DNA from: Desulfovibrio sp.
GTDB lineage: Bacteria > Desulfobacterota > Desulfovibrionia > Desulfovibrionales > Desulfovibrionaceae
Direction: 5' to 3'
DNA: 6,163 nt
Assembly: GCA_031282465.1 (NCBI GenBank)
Contig: JAITDR010000141.1
Span: 1-6,163, forward strand
The position numbers and the translations under genes were made by a program. The notes beneath the pieces are model-generated. The model saw nothing but the letters and a program-made list of their open reading frames with translations. It had not been told where the DNA came from and ran no database searches. Position 1 is the first letter of the stretch. Each line of letters begins with the position of its first letter. Shown here in pieces: positions 1 through 6,149 of the stretch.

Positions 1-956
1 CCGGCATCGTCGGCGCCTTCGGGAATGCCCACCGCATTGAGCATGGGCAGCCTGAATTCCTTCTCGACATACATGGGGATGCCGAGCTTATCCAGACCGG
101 CGACAAGCTGCTCATGGGCGGCGCGGTGCCGCGCATGCACCTTGTCCTCTCCTTCGTCCAGGAAGCGGCGCACGGCGGCGTACAACGCGTAAATCATATT
201 GATGGGCGCCGTGTGGTGATAGGCGCGGGTGTTGCCCTCCCAGTAGTTCATAATCATGGTGAGATCCAGGTACCAGTTGGGTACTTTGCTCTTACGCGTC
301 TTGAGTTTGGCAAGAGCGCGGTCGGAAAAGGACAGGGGCGCCAAACCCGGAGGACAGGAAAGGCACTTTTGGGTGCCGCTGTACAGGGCATCCGCGCCCC
401 ATTCGTCCATGCGTACCGGAATGCCGCCCAGGCTGGTCACGCAGTCCACAAGGTACAACGCGCCCGTAGGCCGCACCAAGTCGCCGATTTCCCGCACCGG
501 GTTGCGGACGCCGGTCGAGGTTTCGGCATGGACCACGGCAACGATGCAGTACTTTTCTCCTTTGAGTTTTTCCGCGACCTGAGCGGGTACAACAGGAGTT
601 CCCCATTCGAACTGCAGGGAATCCACCTGCGCTCCCAGGCGTCCGGCAACGTCTTCCATGCGTTTGCCGAAAACGCCGTTCGTCAGTACCAGCACCTTGT
701 CGCCGTGTTCCACAAGGTTGACGAAACAGGTCTCCATGCCGGAGGATCCCGTGCCTGACATAGGCATGGTCAGGCGGTTGGAAGTCCCGATAATCGTTTT
801 AAGGTCCTCCTTGACCGCGTCCATGATCCTTATGAAAAGGGGATCAAGGTGACCTATCGTCGGCTTGGCAAGGGCGGCATACACCTCGTCGTACACGCAG
901 GACGGTCCGGGGCCCATGAGCAGGGTTGCTTTGATTTCGTCCAGAAGTCCGGCCAT
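1..956 (-). CDS. Class V PLP-dependent aminotransferase (serine-pyruvate / alanine-glyoxylate type), 3' end cut by window edge
   Basis: A PLP enzyme expected to move an amino group between a small amino acid (alanine or serine) and a keto acid such as glyoxylate or pyruvate, in the cytoplasm. The reading frame starts with MAGLLDEIKATLLMGPGP and is open for 318 codons to the window edge. The family is usually about 360-390 residues, so roughly 50-70 C-terminal residues lie outside. Visible landmarks are the N-terminal GPGP motif (about residue 15), the SGTGSSGME cofactor-phosphate loop (67-75), VVHAETSTG, the aspartate of YLVDCVTSLGG (D171, pairs with the PLP ring nitrogen), the Schiff-base lysine in SGTQKCLSCPPG (K197), and TRAYHHTAP. 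All expected catalytic residues in the visible part are intact. The start is set by an AAGGAG ribosome site six bases upstream. It lies 23 bases after the large membrane protein gene on the same strand, so the two are probably co-transcribed. Substrate choice cannot be read from the sequence; serine-glyoxylate, alanine-glyoxylate or another class V activity are all possible. Confidence 0.93.
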   Translation of the reverse strand, partial: MAGLLDEIKATLLMGPGPSCVYDEVYAALAKPTIGHLDPLFIRIMDAVKEDLKTIIGTSNRLTMPMSGTGSSGMETCFVNLVEHGDKVLVLTNGVFGKRMEDVAGRLGAQVDSLQFEWGTPVVPAQVAEKLKGEKYCIVAVVHAETSTGVRNPVREIGDLVRPTGALYLVDCVTSLGGIPVRMDEWGADALYSGTQKCLSCPPGLAPLSFSDRALAKLKTRKSKVPNWYLDLTMIMNYWEGNTRAYHHTAPINMIYALYAAVRRFLDEGEDKVHARHRAAHEQLVAGLDKLGIPMYVEKEFRLPMLNAVGIPEGADDA

Positions 957-962
957 TTTCTT

Positions 963-968
963 CTCCTT
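963..968 (-). promoter_or_regulatory. Ribosome binding site of the aminotransferase gene
   Basis: AAGGAG read on the minus strand, six bases before the ATG at 956. It fixes the start and lies in the 23-base gap after the upstream stop codon, as expected for an internal gene of an operon. Confidence 0.8.
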
Positions 969-979
969 CGGGTCAGGGT

Positions 980-3900
980 TCAGGTAGGGTTCAGATTCAC
1001 TCCGGTGAGCCTGGACATGTCTTCCAGATACTGTTCACGGCGGGCGAGATAAAAGGCCAGGGGTCGGGCGAAATCAAGCCCCATGAGTCCGTCCACAAGC
1101 ATTTGGCTGATTTCACGCACTCTGGTCAGCACAAGTTGGGCGCCCGCGAAAGTCATGCGCTCGTCCTCCGTCATTTCTTTCATCATGGCCTTCAGTGTAT
1201 CGCGTGCCCGCGGCTGGTACATCCAGAAATACATAAGATCCAAGGCATTGATGATGACGATTTTTTTCAGATCCGCGGCTTCGCGTCCGACTCCGGAGGC
1301 AGGGTCACGCCCTGCCCGAGAGGCGGGGTCGCCTGGGCGGCTCAGCACGTCCGCGATATTTTCTTCAGGGAACAGTACTTCCAGTCTTTCGCAGCAGTCG
1401 AACAGGCGGGCAAAGCTGTCCGTATAATCCCGGCTGCGCTGTTTGAGATACTCTTCCTTGTCCGCCCAGCCCTCAATCAAGGCCGCCACGGTATCCGAAG
1501 CCAGCTTGGAAAGCACGGCTGCGCCCATAGCCAGGTAGATAACCGGCCAGCCCAGGTGGAGGCATATTTCCAAGGCGATCCGGTTGTACACTACGGAAAT
1601 CGGAATAGCCAGGGCGCTGCGGAACAGGTTGCCTATGGCCGCCGTCCTGGGAAATCCGCGAAAGACGTTGTGCCCGGCGATATACAGTCCGTTCACCATG
1701 CTCATGGTCGAGTACAGGAGCACAGGGCTGTTGAGGGCATCTACACCCAGGCCGTCGCGGAGCAGGCAGATGCGGACCAGAAACTCCAGCAGCGGCACGG
1801 AAATGCCGGTATACATCAGGGAATCGCACAGCCTCGTCCAGCTCAGGTAGTCGTGCCATCCCAGCAGGGTGGAGCGGTTGAGTCCTCCGCCGGCCATCAT
1901 AGCCTGCAGAATATTGCGGAATCCGGTGACGGCGAACCAGATGACCGGCCCGTACCAGGCCAGTACCCACCAGTCCTGCGTATAGCGGAACGTCACGGCG
2001 GCCGCGAGAAAACCGAAAACCACCTTGGCCGCATTGCTCAGAACGCTGTTCAGATAGGTCGGACCAAGGCGGTGGTGCGGGTGCTCTGCTTGCCGGTTGC
2101 CGCAATCCTCGCGCAGACGGTCGCGGCTGACCCCGCCCAAGGTAACGGCGACCCGTGCGTCCGTCCGGTAGCGGGCCGACTTGGCGTCGGCGCGCCAGGA
2201 CGAAGTTTTCTCTTTGTCAAGATTGTCGAGAAACGGCAGGCAACTGAGCAGACGTGTCGGAGAGAAGCCGACGGCACGGCGCCGCGGCTTGGTGTAGGTC
2301 ACGATGCGTTTGATATCCTGAACAAAAGGAATAAAACGGTGCCTGTAACTGTGCCCGTTGAGTTCCCGGCGCGTGCGCGTCGGCAAAGTTTCCATAAAGG
2401 CGAAGCCCATGCCCAGAAAAAGCGTGGAACGGCTGGTGGAATCGCTGCCTATGCGCAACCCCAGCGGTCTGTCGGCGTAAAAACCTCTGAGCGTCTGAAT
2501 GTTGCGAAGTATTTCCGTAAACAGTTCGAGCCGGTCGGTCTGTTGCGCGCCGCCTGCCGGGGGCGGACCGTCTACGCAGCCGCCCGTCGGGAGTGAGTCG
2601 TCTTCGCCGCAGCCTGCCGGGGGGCGCTTCGGACAAGTTTCGACGGCGTCCCCGTCCGGGTCGCCGGAGAGCCTGCTCCGGCAGTTGCGGATGAGTCGCT
2701 TCAGGGCCACGGCGCTGCCTTCGTTGATCGCGTACTGCAGTTCGCTGACGGCTTCAAGGTCCGGCATCCTGCCTTCTGCGTAATTTTTGAGATTGTATAT
2801 TTCAAGGTGACTGATCATGCCCCGGCACAGGTAGAGCAACTCCAGCACATCTTCCACATACAGGTTGCAAAGGTTCAGGATGATGTGCGACGGGCTGCGC
2901 ACGCCGGTCAGTTTCGCGACCAGTTCCGCGGGCGCCAGGCGCATGATTTCCGGCAACGCCTCCTTGCTTTCCGGGCTTGCGTCCGGCAGGACCAAGGGAT
3001 TTTTGTCCCGATTCAGCCACTCGCGGTTGATGACATCCGGGCTGAGTTCCTCCGCGGCCTTTTGCCGAGTGAGGCGTTTAGGGATGTATTCTTCCCCCGT
3101 ACCTTGCATGGGTTTTTCGGCGGCGGTCTGCGCGTCGACTGCCTCGCGGATGCGGCGGTAAATGATATCCGAGAGGTGGGTGCGTGAACTTTGCCCCTGT
3201 CCCACGAACGCGATGAATTCCTCGCGGGATATCTCGTTCGGCTCTACCCCGTATTGGGCGCCCATGGCGAAACGCAGGCTGCTGTTGTAGCTGTCGAGCA
3301 GACGCAGAATATAGAGATGATGGTAAGCTGTAGCTTCGCGGCCTGATGCGGCCAAGGCGAGAACGGCGCCGTCCGCGCGAAAAAATTCGACCGTTTCGCG
3401 CCAGTCCCTGAACCCGCGCGGCTCCCAGACTATCTGCACGGGGCGGTCGCGGAACACGGCCTGGAATTCCACGCCCACGCGCACTTTGATGCCCATGATG
3501 TCGGCGGCTTGAAGCAGCTCGGACGCGGCTTCGGGCTCTACAAAATTGTAGTAGATGACATCGAGATTGCGGATGCCCTTGATCCAGGCGTCCATGATCA
3601 GGTGAGTCGGTGATTTGCGGCCCTTGGTATTGACATCGTGTACATGGTGGTCGTAGGTAATCTGGTTCCATTCCTCGGGCATTTCCAGCAGGTAATAGCG
3701 GCGCAGCATCTTGCGCACTATCCTGCGCCTGCCGCTCGCCGCCCTGCGGAAATCATGGGCCAGGCAAAGCTGCTCCGCGGTGTTGCCGCGGGCGCGGAGC
3801 AGGCTTTTCATGATTTGGATGAGCACGCGACCCGTGTTGTAACGGAACGAACCGCGCGAAGAGGACAGAACATCCGTATGCAGCGCCGCCAGGGCGCTGA

Positions 3901-4144
3901 TACGGTCTTTGGCGCGGCCCGCCTCCAGAGTGTCCAGCAGACTGACCAGGGCGTGGGCCACGCGGATTTCCTGGGAAAGGGCAAGCTCCTTGATGCCGTG
4001 CGGATGCAGGGCGTTGTGGAAGAGGCTGTACTCCGGGTAGCCTCGTCCGTCATGTTTAACGTCGGCGCGCTCCGGAAAACGGTTGACCATGTCGAGCAGC
4101 CGGTAGTCCTCGGCATCGAAAAATACGGATTTCAAACGCGGCAT
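980..4144 (-). CDS. Large conserved-looking membrane protein with a diverged PHP-like N-terminal domain; function unknown
   Basis: I do not recognise a named gene; the frame gives 1054 residues beginning MPRLKSVFFDAEDYRLL. Residues 1-160 are a helical soluble region. Residues about 160-590 carry PHP-like landmarks in order: DHHVHD (165-170), the strand NLDVIYYN (193-200) where PHP proteins usually have a TDH-type motif, VGVEF (E226), YHHLYIL (H275-H276), a strand HLEIYN (446-451) resembling the PHP D-x-I-E-V-Y-N strand, and LRIGSDSTS (GSD at 566-568) where PHP proteins have GSDaH. A Pro/Gly/Asp-rich linker (about 494-536) interrupts this domain. Hydrophobic segments follow at roughly 706-719, 725-742, 773-795, 806-828, 842-858 and 860-879, then a soluble helical tail to 1054 with a low-complexity insert (938-953). 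There is no N-terminal signal peptide, so the barrel is probably cytoplasmic. Start choice: ATG 4144 has AAGGA eleven bases upstream. An in-frame ATG at 4180 (adds 12 residues) lacks a ribosome site, and the longest frame (to 4291) runs through the intergenic repeats. The PHP assignment is an inference from motifs; catalysis is doubtful because ligands are missing. Confidence 0.88.
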   Translation of the reverse strand: MPRLKSVFFDAEDYRLLDMVNRFPERADVKHDGRGYPEYSLFHNALHPHGIKELALSQEIRVAHALVSLLDTLEAGRAKDRISALAALHTDVLSSSRGSFRYNTGRVLIQIMKSLLRARGNTAEQLCLAHDFRRAASGRRRIVRKMLRRYYLLEMPEEWNQITYDHHVHDVNTKGRKSPTHLIMDAWIKGIRNLDVIYYNFVEPEAASELLQAADIMGIKVRVGVEFQAVFRDRPVQIVWEPRGFRDWRETVEFFRADGAVLALAASGREATAYHHLYILRLLDSYNSSLRFAMGAQYGVEPNEISREEFIAFVGQGQSSRTHLSDIIYRRIREAVDAQTAAEKPMQGTGEEYIPKRLTRQKAAEELSPDVINREWLNRDKNPLVLPDASPESKEALPEIMRLAPAELVAKLTGVRSPSHIILNLCNLYVEDVLELLYLCRGMISHLEIYNLKNYAEGRMPDLEAVSELQYAINEGSAVALKRLIRNCRSRLSGDPDGDAVETCPKRPPAGCGEDDSLPTGGCVDGPPPAGGAQQTDRLELFTEILRNIQTLRGFYADRPLGLRIGSDSTSRSTLFLGMGFAFMETLPTRTRRELNGHSYRHRFIPFVQDIKRIVTYTKPRRRAVGFSPTRLLSCLPFLDNLDKEKTSSWRADAKSARYRTDARVAVTLGGVSRDRLREDCGNRQAEHPHHRLGPTYLNSVLSNAAKVVFGFLAAAVTFRYTQDWWVLAWYGPVIWFAVTGFRNILQAMMAGGGLNRSTLLGWHDYLSWTRLCDSLMYTGISVPLLEFLVRICLLRDGLGVDALNSPVLLYSTMSMVNGLYIAGHNVFRGFPRTAAIGNLFRSALAIPISVVYNRIALEICLHLGWPVIYLAMGAAVLSKLASDTVAALIEGWADKEEYLKQRSRDYTDSFARLFDCCERLEVLFPEENIADVLSRPGDPASRAGRDPASGVGREAADLKKIVIINALDLMYFWMYQPRARDTLKAMMKEMTEDERMTFAGAQLVLTRVREISQMLVDGLMGLDFARPLAFYLARREQYLEDMSRLTGVNLNPT
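1286..1333 (-). repeat. In-frame low-complexity duplication within the tail of the large membrane protein
   Basis: Residues 938-953 of the large protein read GDPASRAGRDPASGVG: DPAS occurs twice, eight residues (24 bases) apart. The DNA also contains a perfect 7-bp inverted repeat, GGCAGGG at 1298-1304 and CCCTGCC at 1310-1316, with a 5-base loop. The segment separates two helical parts of the tail and looks like a disordered insert produced by slippage. Confidence 0.6.
2537..2665 (-). other. Pro/Gly/Asp-rich linker inside the PHP-like region
   Basis: Residues about 494-536 of the large protein are poor in hydrophobic residues and rich in G, P, D and C, with PPAG appearing twice. In the DNA, the 12-mer GCCTGCCGGGGG occurs at 2552-2563 and again at 2612-2623, exactly 60 bases (20 codons) apart, which suggests growth by in-frame duplication. 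It lies between the HLEIYN strand and the GSD motif, so it is probably a flexible loop inserted in a folded domain. Confidence 0.55.
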
Positions 4145-4196
4145 TTCCCCCGTCTTCCTTGCGGGCCGGGCTTTGTTCATGATATGGGCAAAAATA

Positions 4197-4225
4197 TATT
4201 CACATAATAAGCCGCCTATGGTCAA
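4197..4225 (-). promoter_or_regulatory. Possible weak promoter for the leftward operon
   Basis: On the minus strand TTGACC (4225-4220) is followed after 17 bases by TGAATA (4202-4197), inside the only AT-rich stretch of the intergenic region. The -35 match is good and the -10 match poor; TATTAT at 4209-4204 is a better -10 but has no partner at standard spacing. The -35 overlaps the first three bases of the 4223-4255 repeat copy, so a protein bound to the repeat could affect it. Confidence 0.3.
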
Positions 4226-4255
4226 CCGTGCCGCGCGCGCCTGGGGAATGTATGC
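4223..4255. repeat. 33-base GC-rich direct repeat, copy 1
   Basis: Begins CAACCGTGCCGCGCGCGCC and ends GGGGAATGTATGC. It matches copy 2 at 32 of 33 positions; the single difference is T at 4242 against C at 4308. Similarity stops sharply at both ends. The element lies next to the AT-rich leftward start region, outside both coding sequences. Confidence 0.85.
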
Positions 4256-4288
4256 AATCCCCCCCAAAATGCCCCTGACACACGGCAA

Positions 4289-4321
4289 CAACCGTGCCGC
4301 GCGCGCCCGGGGAATGTATGC
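4289..4321. repeat. 33-base GC-rich direct repeat, copy 2
   Basis: Same orientation as copy 1, with its start 66 bases further right, leaving a unique 33-base spacer (4256-4288). The core GCGCGCGC is self-complementary. The left end joins an inverted repeat, CACGG (4281-4285) and CCGTG (4292-4296), that straddles the spacer boundary. It may be a dispersed genomic repeat or paired protein-binding sites; two copies are too few to call an array. Confidence 0.85.
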
Positions 4322-4328
4322 GGCATTT

Positions 4329-4341
4329 GTCCGGGGCGGAC
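4329..4341. repeat. Short inverted repeat (hairpin) between the repeats and recN
   Basis: GTCCG-GGG-CGGAC, a perfect 5-bp stem with a 3-base loop just right of repeat copy 2. Small palindromes are common at this GC content, so its significance is uncertain. Confidence 0.4.
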
Positions 4342-4346
4342 CCGAG

Positions 4347-4368
4347 GGGCTCGCAGGGGGTGCAGCCC
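4347..4368. repeat. Hairpin upstream of recN
   Basis: GGGCT (4347-4351) pairs with AGCCC (4364-4368), and inside it GCA (4353-4355) pairs with TGC (4361-4363) around a GGGGG loop, with one bulged C at 4352. It could fold in DNA or in a recN leader transcript. There is no T-tract, so it is not a terminator. Confidence 0.4.
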
Positions 4369-4460
4369 GCCGCTTGTACGCTGAGGCGCATCCGGATATC
4401 GGCGTGAGCGCGCCGGGGTGTGCCGCGGGGGCGGAGAGAGCGCCCGCCGGTTATATTCAC

Positions 4461-4464
4461 GGAG
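4461..4464 (+). promoter_or_regulatory. Probable ribosome binding site of recN
   Basis: GGAG twelve bases before the ATG at 4477, a longer gap than ideal. No better site exists upstream, and the protein starting at this ATG (MLEFLRIRNLALIEDL) matches the usual RecN N-terminus, which decides the start. Confidence 0.5.
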
Positions 4465-4476
4465 TGGTTGTGCCCG

Positions 4477-6087
4477 ATGCTTGAATTTCTGCGCATCCGC
4501 AATCTCGCGCTCATTGAGGATCTGGAACTGGAATTCGCTCCGGGCATGAATGTGCTCACGGGCGAAACCGGAGCAGGCAAAAGTTTCATCCTCAAGGCCC
4601 TGAATTTCCTTACCGGGGAACGTCTTGGACCCGACCTGGTACGCACGGGCCGCGAGAAGGCCTCGGTGGAAGCCGTCTTCGACCTCGACGGCGAGGAGCA
4701 TATCCTGCGCCGGGAATTGACCGCCGCGGGCGGGCGCAGCCGTATCTTCATCAATGACCGTCTCGGCACGCAGGAGAGCATGCGTGCCTTGCGCTCCCGC
4801 CTGATCCTGCACAGCGGCCAGCACGGGCAGCAGAAGCTGCTGCAACCCTCCTTTCAGGCCGCCCTGCCTGACGCCTTCATGCGTCGCCCTGAGCTTACGG
4901 CGGAAAAGGACCGCCTCTGCGCGGAACTGGCCCGTTGCGCCGAACGCTTGAAGGCGTTGGATGAAACGCGCGCGACCCTGGAAGACAAGCGTGAACTTCT
5001 GGAATACCAGCGCGGTGAAATAGACAAGATCGCCCCGCAACCGGGAGAAGAAGAGGAATTGGAGCAGCGCCGCGCCGCAGCGCGCCGTCGGGATGCCGTT
5101 GCTGAAAACATCGGCAGGGCTCTTGCGCTCCTGAATGGGGGAGAGGACCGGAACGGCGTGCTGCAGGGACTGGCGGATCTGGAATGCAGTCTGGACGCTC
5201 TGGCGGCGGACGTGCCGGACTGCGCGCCCTTGGCGGAACACACGGCTTCCGCGCGCGTTGCGCTCCGGGATGCGGAGAAGGTTCTGCGCCGGGCGGCGCA
5301 CAACGCCCGGCAGGAAGAAGACGGCGAAGCCCTGGAGGCGCGCCTCTATGCCTTGGCCCAGCTTAAACGCAAGCTGCGCCGGCCTCTGGACTCCATCCTG
5401 ACCCTGCAGCGTGAAATCGCAGACAATCTTGATTTTCTGGACCGTTGCGTACTGGACCGCAAAAATCTGGAAGCTGAAGAACAGGAACTCTGCGCCTGTC
5501 TGGCGGCCTTGCTGATGGAACTCAACCCGGCCCGTCGGGAAGCGGCGGCACGTCTGGCCGTTGCCCTGGAAGACGAATTGAAGGGACTGGGATTTTCCGA
5601 GCACCTGCGCGTTTCCTTTGAATTTTCAACCCATTCTCTGTACGGCGGCCGTGCTGACCTGTACGAGGATATTCCCCGCATTTTCTGGCAGCCGAACCCG
5701 GGACAGCCCGCCCAGCCCTTGGACCGCATAGCATCCGGCGGCGAACTCTCGCGTTTTCTGCTGGCCGTTATCAGTTTGATGGGCAAAAATGCCGAGGAGC
5801 GACCCACCTTGATCTTCGACGAGATAGACGCCGGCGTGGGCGGGCTGACCCTGAACCGCGTGGCCGACGGATTGGAAAAACTGGCCGCCGCGCGCCAGAT
5901 GCTGCTCATCACACACTGGCCGCAACTCGCCGCGCGGGCCGAACGCCATTTCATCGTCAGCAAGGAGGTGCGCGACGGCAGCACCTTTACTCTGTGCCGC
6001 CCGGCCGCACCGGAGGATATTCCGGCGGAACTTGCGCGTATGGTCGGAGAGGAAAGTCCTGAAAATGCCGCGGCGGAAACGGAATGA
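4477..6087 (+). CDS. recN: DNA repair protein RecN (SMC-like ATPase)
   Basis: RecN is a cytoplasmic SMC-family ATPase that acts early in recombinational repair of double-strand breaks. This frame gives 536 residues, close to the usual length of about 550. The N-terminus reads MLEFLRIRNLALIEDLELEF, followed by Walker A GETGAGKS (29-36), the RecN box HSGQHGQQKLL (112-122), a charged coiled-coil region (about 138-350) containing ELLEYQRGEIDKI, the ABC signature ASGGELSR (419-426), Walker B LIFDEIDAGVGG (445-456), and the switch histidine in ITHWPQLAARA (H480). All ATPase motifs are intact. The start is ATG 4477; the frame is open further upstream, but that extension lacks RecN character. The gene stands alone on its strand, divergent from the operon to the left, with a stem-loop eight bases after the stop. 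RecN is SOS-induced in many bacteria, but no E. coli-type LexA site is visible here. The RecN box has HSGQHG where many RecNs read IHGQHE, a small variation. Confidence 0.97.
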   Translation: MLEFLRIRNLALIEDLELEFAPGMNVLTGETGAGKSFILKALNFLTGERLGPDLVRTGREKASVEAVFDLDGEEHILRRELTAAGGRSRIFINDRLGTQESMRALRSRLILHSGQHGQQKLLQPSFQAALPDAFMRRPELTAEKDRLCAELARCAERLKALDETRATLEDKRELLEYQRGEIDKIAPQPGEEEELEQRRAAARRRDAVAENIGRALALLNGGEDRNGVLQGLADLECSLDALAADVPDCAPLAEHTASARVALRDAEKVLRRAAHNARQEEDGEALEARLYALAQLKRKLRRPLDSILTLQREIADNLDFLDRCVLDRKNLEAEEQELCACLAALLMELNPARREAAARLAVALEDELKGLGFSEHLRVSFEFSTHSLYGGRADLYEDIPRIFWQPNPGQPAQPLDRIASGGELSRFLLAVISLMGKNAEERPTLIFDEIDAGVGGLTLNRVADGLEKLAAARQMLLITHWPQLAARAERHFIVSKEVRDGSTFTLCRPAAPEDIPAELARMVGEESPENAAAETE

Positions 6088-6094
6088 GGGATTT

Positions 6095-6113
6095 GGGGGA
6101 AATCGTTTCCCCC
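6095..6113 (+). terminator. Stem-loop after recN, possible transcription end
   Basis: GGGGGAAA (6095-6102), loop TCG, TTTCCCCC (6106-6113): a perfect 8-bp stem with a triloop, starting eight bases after the recN stop. No T-run follows on either strand, so it is not a classical intrinsic terminator. It may stabilise the 3' end or work with another factor. A second overlapping pairing, CCGG-CTG-CCGG (6112-6122), is possible. Confidence 0.45.
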
Positions 6114-6135
6114 GGCTGCCGGAGGCATATAAATA

Positions 6136-6149
6136 GACATTTCAATGTC
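6136..6149. repeat. Short inverted repeat near the right edge
   Basis: GACAT-TTCA-ATGTC, a 5-bp perfect inverted repeat next to the AT-rich stretch ATATAAATA (6127-6135). It could be part of a promoter or operator of a gene beyond the window; too little sequence is present to decide. Confidence 0.35.

Larger units (their letters stand above)
4145..4476. other. Divergent intergenic region between the leftward operon and recN
   Basis: These 332 bases contain no credible gene. The part next to the leftward gene (about 4181-4210) is AT-rich; the rest is very GC-rich. It holds a 33-base direct repeat pair (4223-4255 and 4289-4321), an inverted repeat CACGG/CCGTG around 4281-4296, hairpins at 4329-4341 and 4347-4368, and the palindrome ATCCGGAT at 4390-4397. 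Start signals for both flanking genes must lie here. I see no E. coli-type LexA box (CTG-N10-CAG). Confidence 0.75.

Noticed and set aside
114..758. A 214-codon plus-strand open frame
   Set aside because: It lies entirely opposite the aminotransferase, whose catalytic motifs are intact.
1103..2596. A 497-codon plus-strand open frame inside the large membrane protein gene
   Set aside because: Its translation has no domain character and is rich in H, Q, R and G, while the minus-strand frame shows membrane segments and PHP-like motifs.
4145..4291. N-terminal extension of the large protein to ATG 4291 (or ATG 4180)
   Set aside because: The extension to 4291 translates the intergenic repeat copy 1 and spacer. 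Neither ATG has a ribosome site, whereas ATG 4144 has AAGGA upstream. ATG 4180 remains a possible alternative.
4223..4321. A CRISPR array
   Set aside because: Only two repeats, a poor internal stem, no leader or cas gene in the window; kept as a repeat pair with CRISPR as one open option.
4181..4476. A LexA (SOS) box upstream of recN
   Set aside because: I checked the CTG triplets in this region for CTG-N10-CAG and found none. Other lineages use different LexA motifs, so SOS control is neither supported nor excluded.
4222..5604. A 460-codon open frame on the minus strand opposite recN
   Set aside because: recN has every expected ATPase motif on the plus strand, and the antisense translation is low in recognisable structure and rich in Q, R and G, as expected from a shadow in GC-rich coding DNA.
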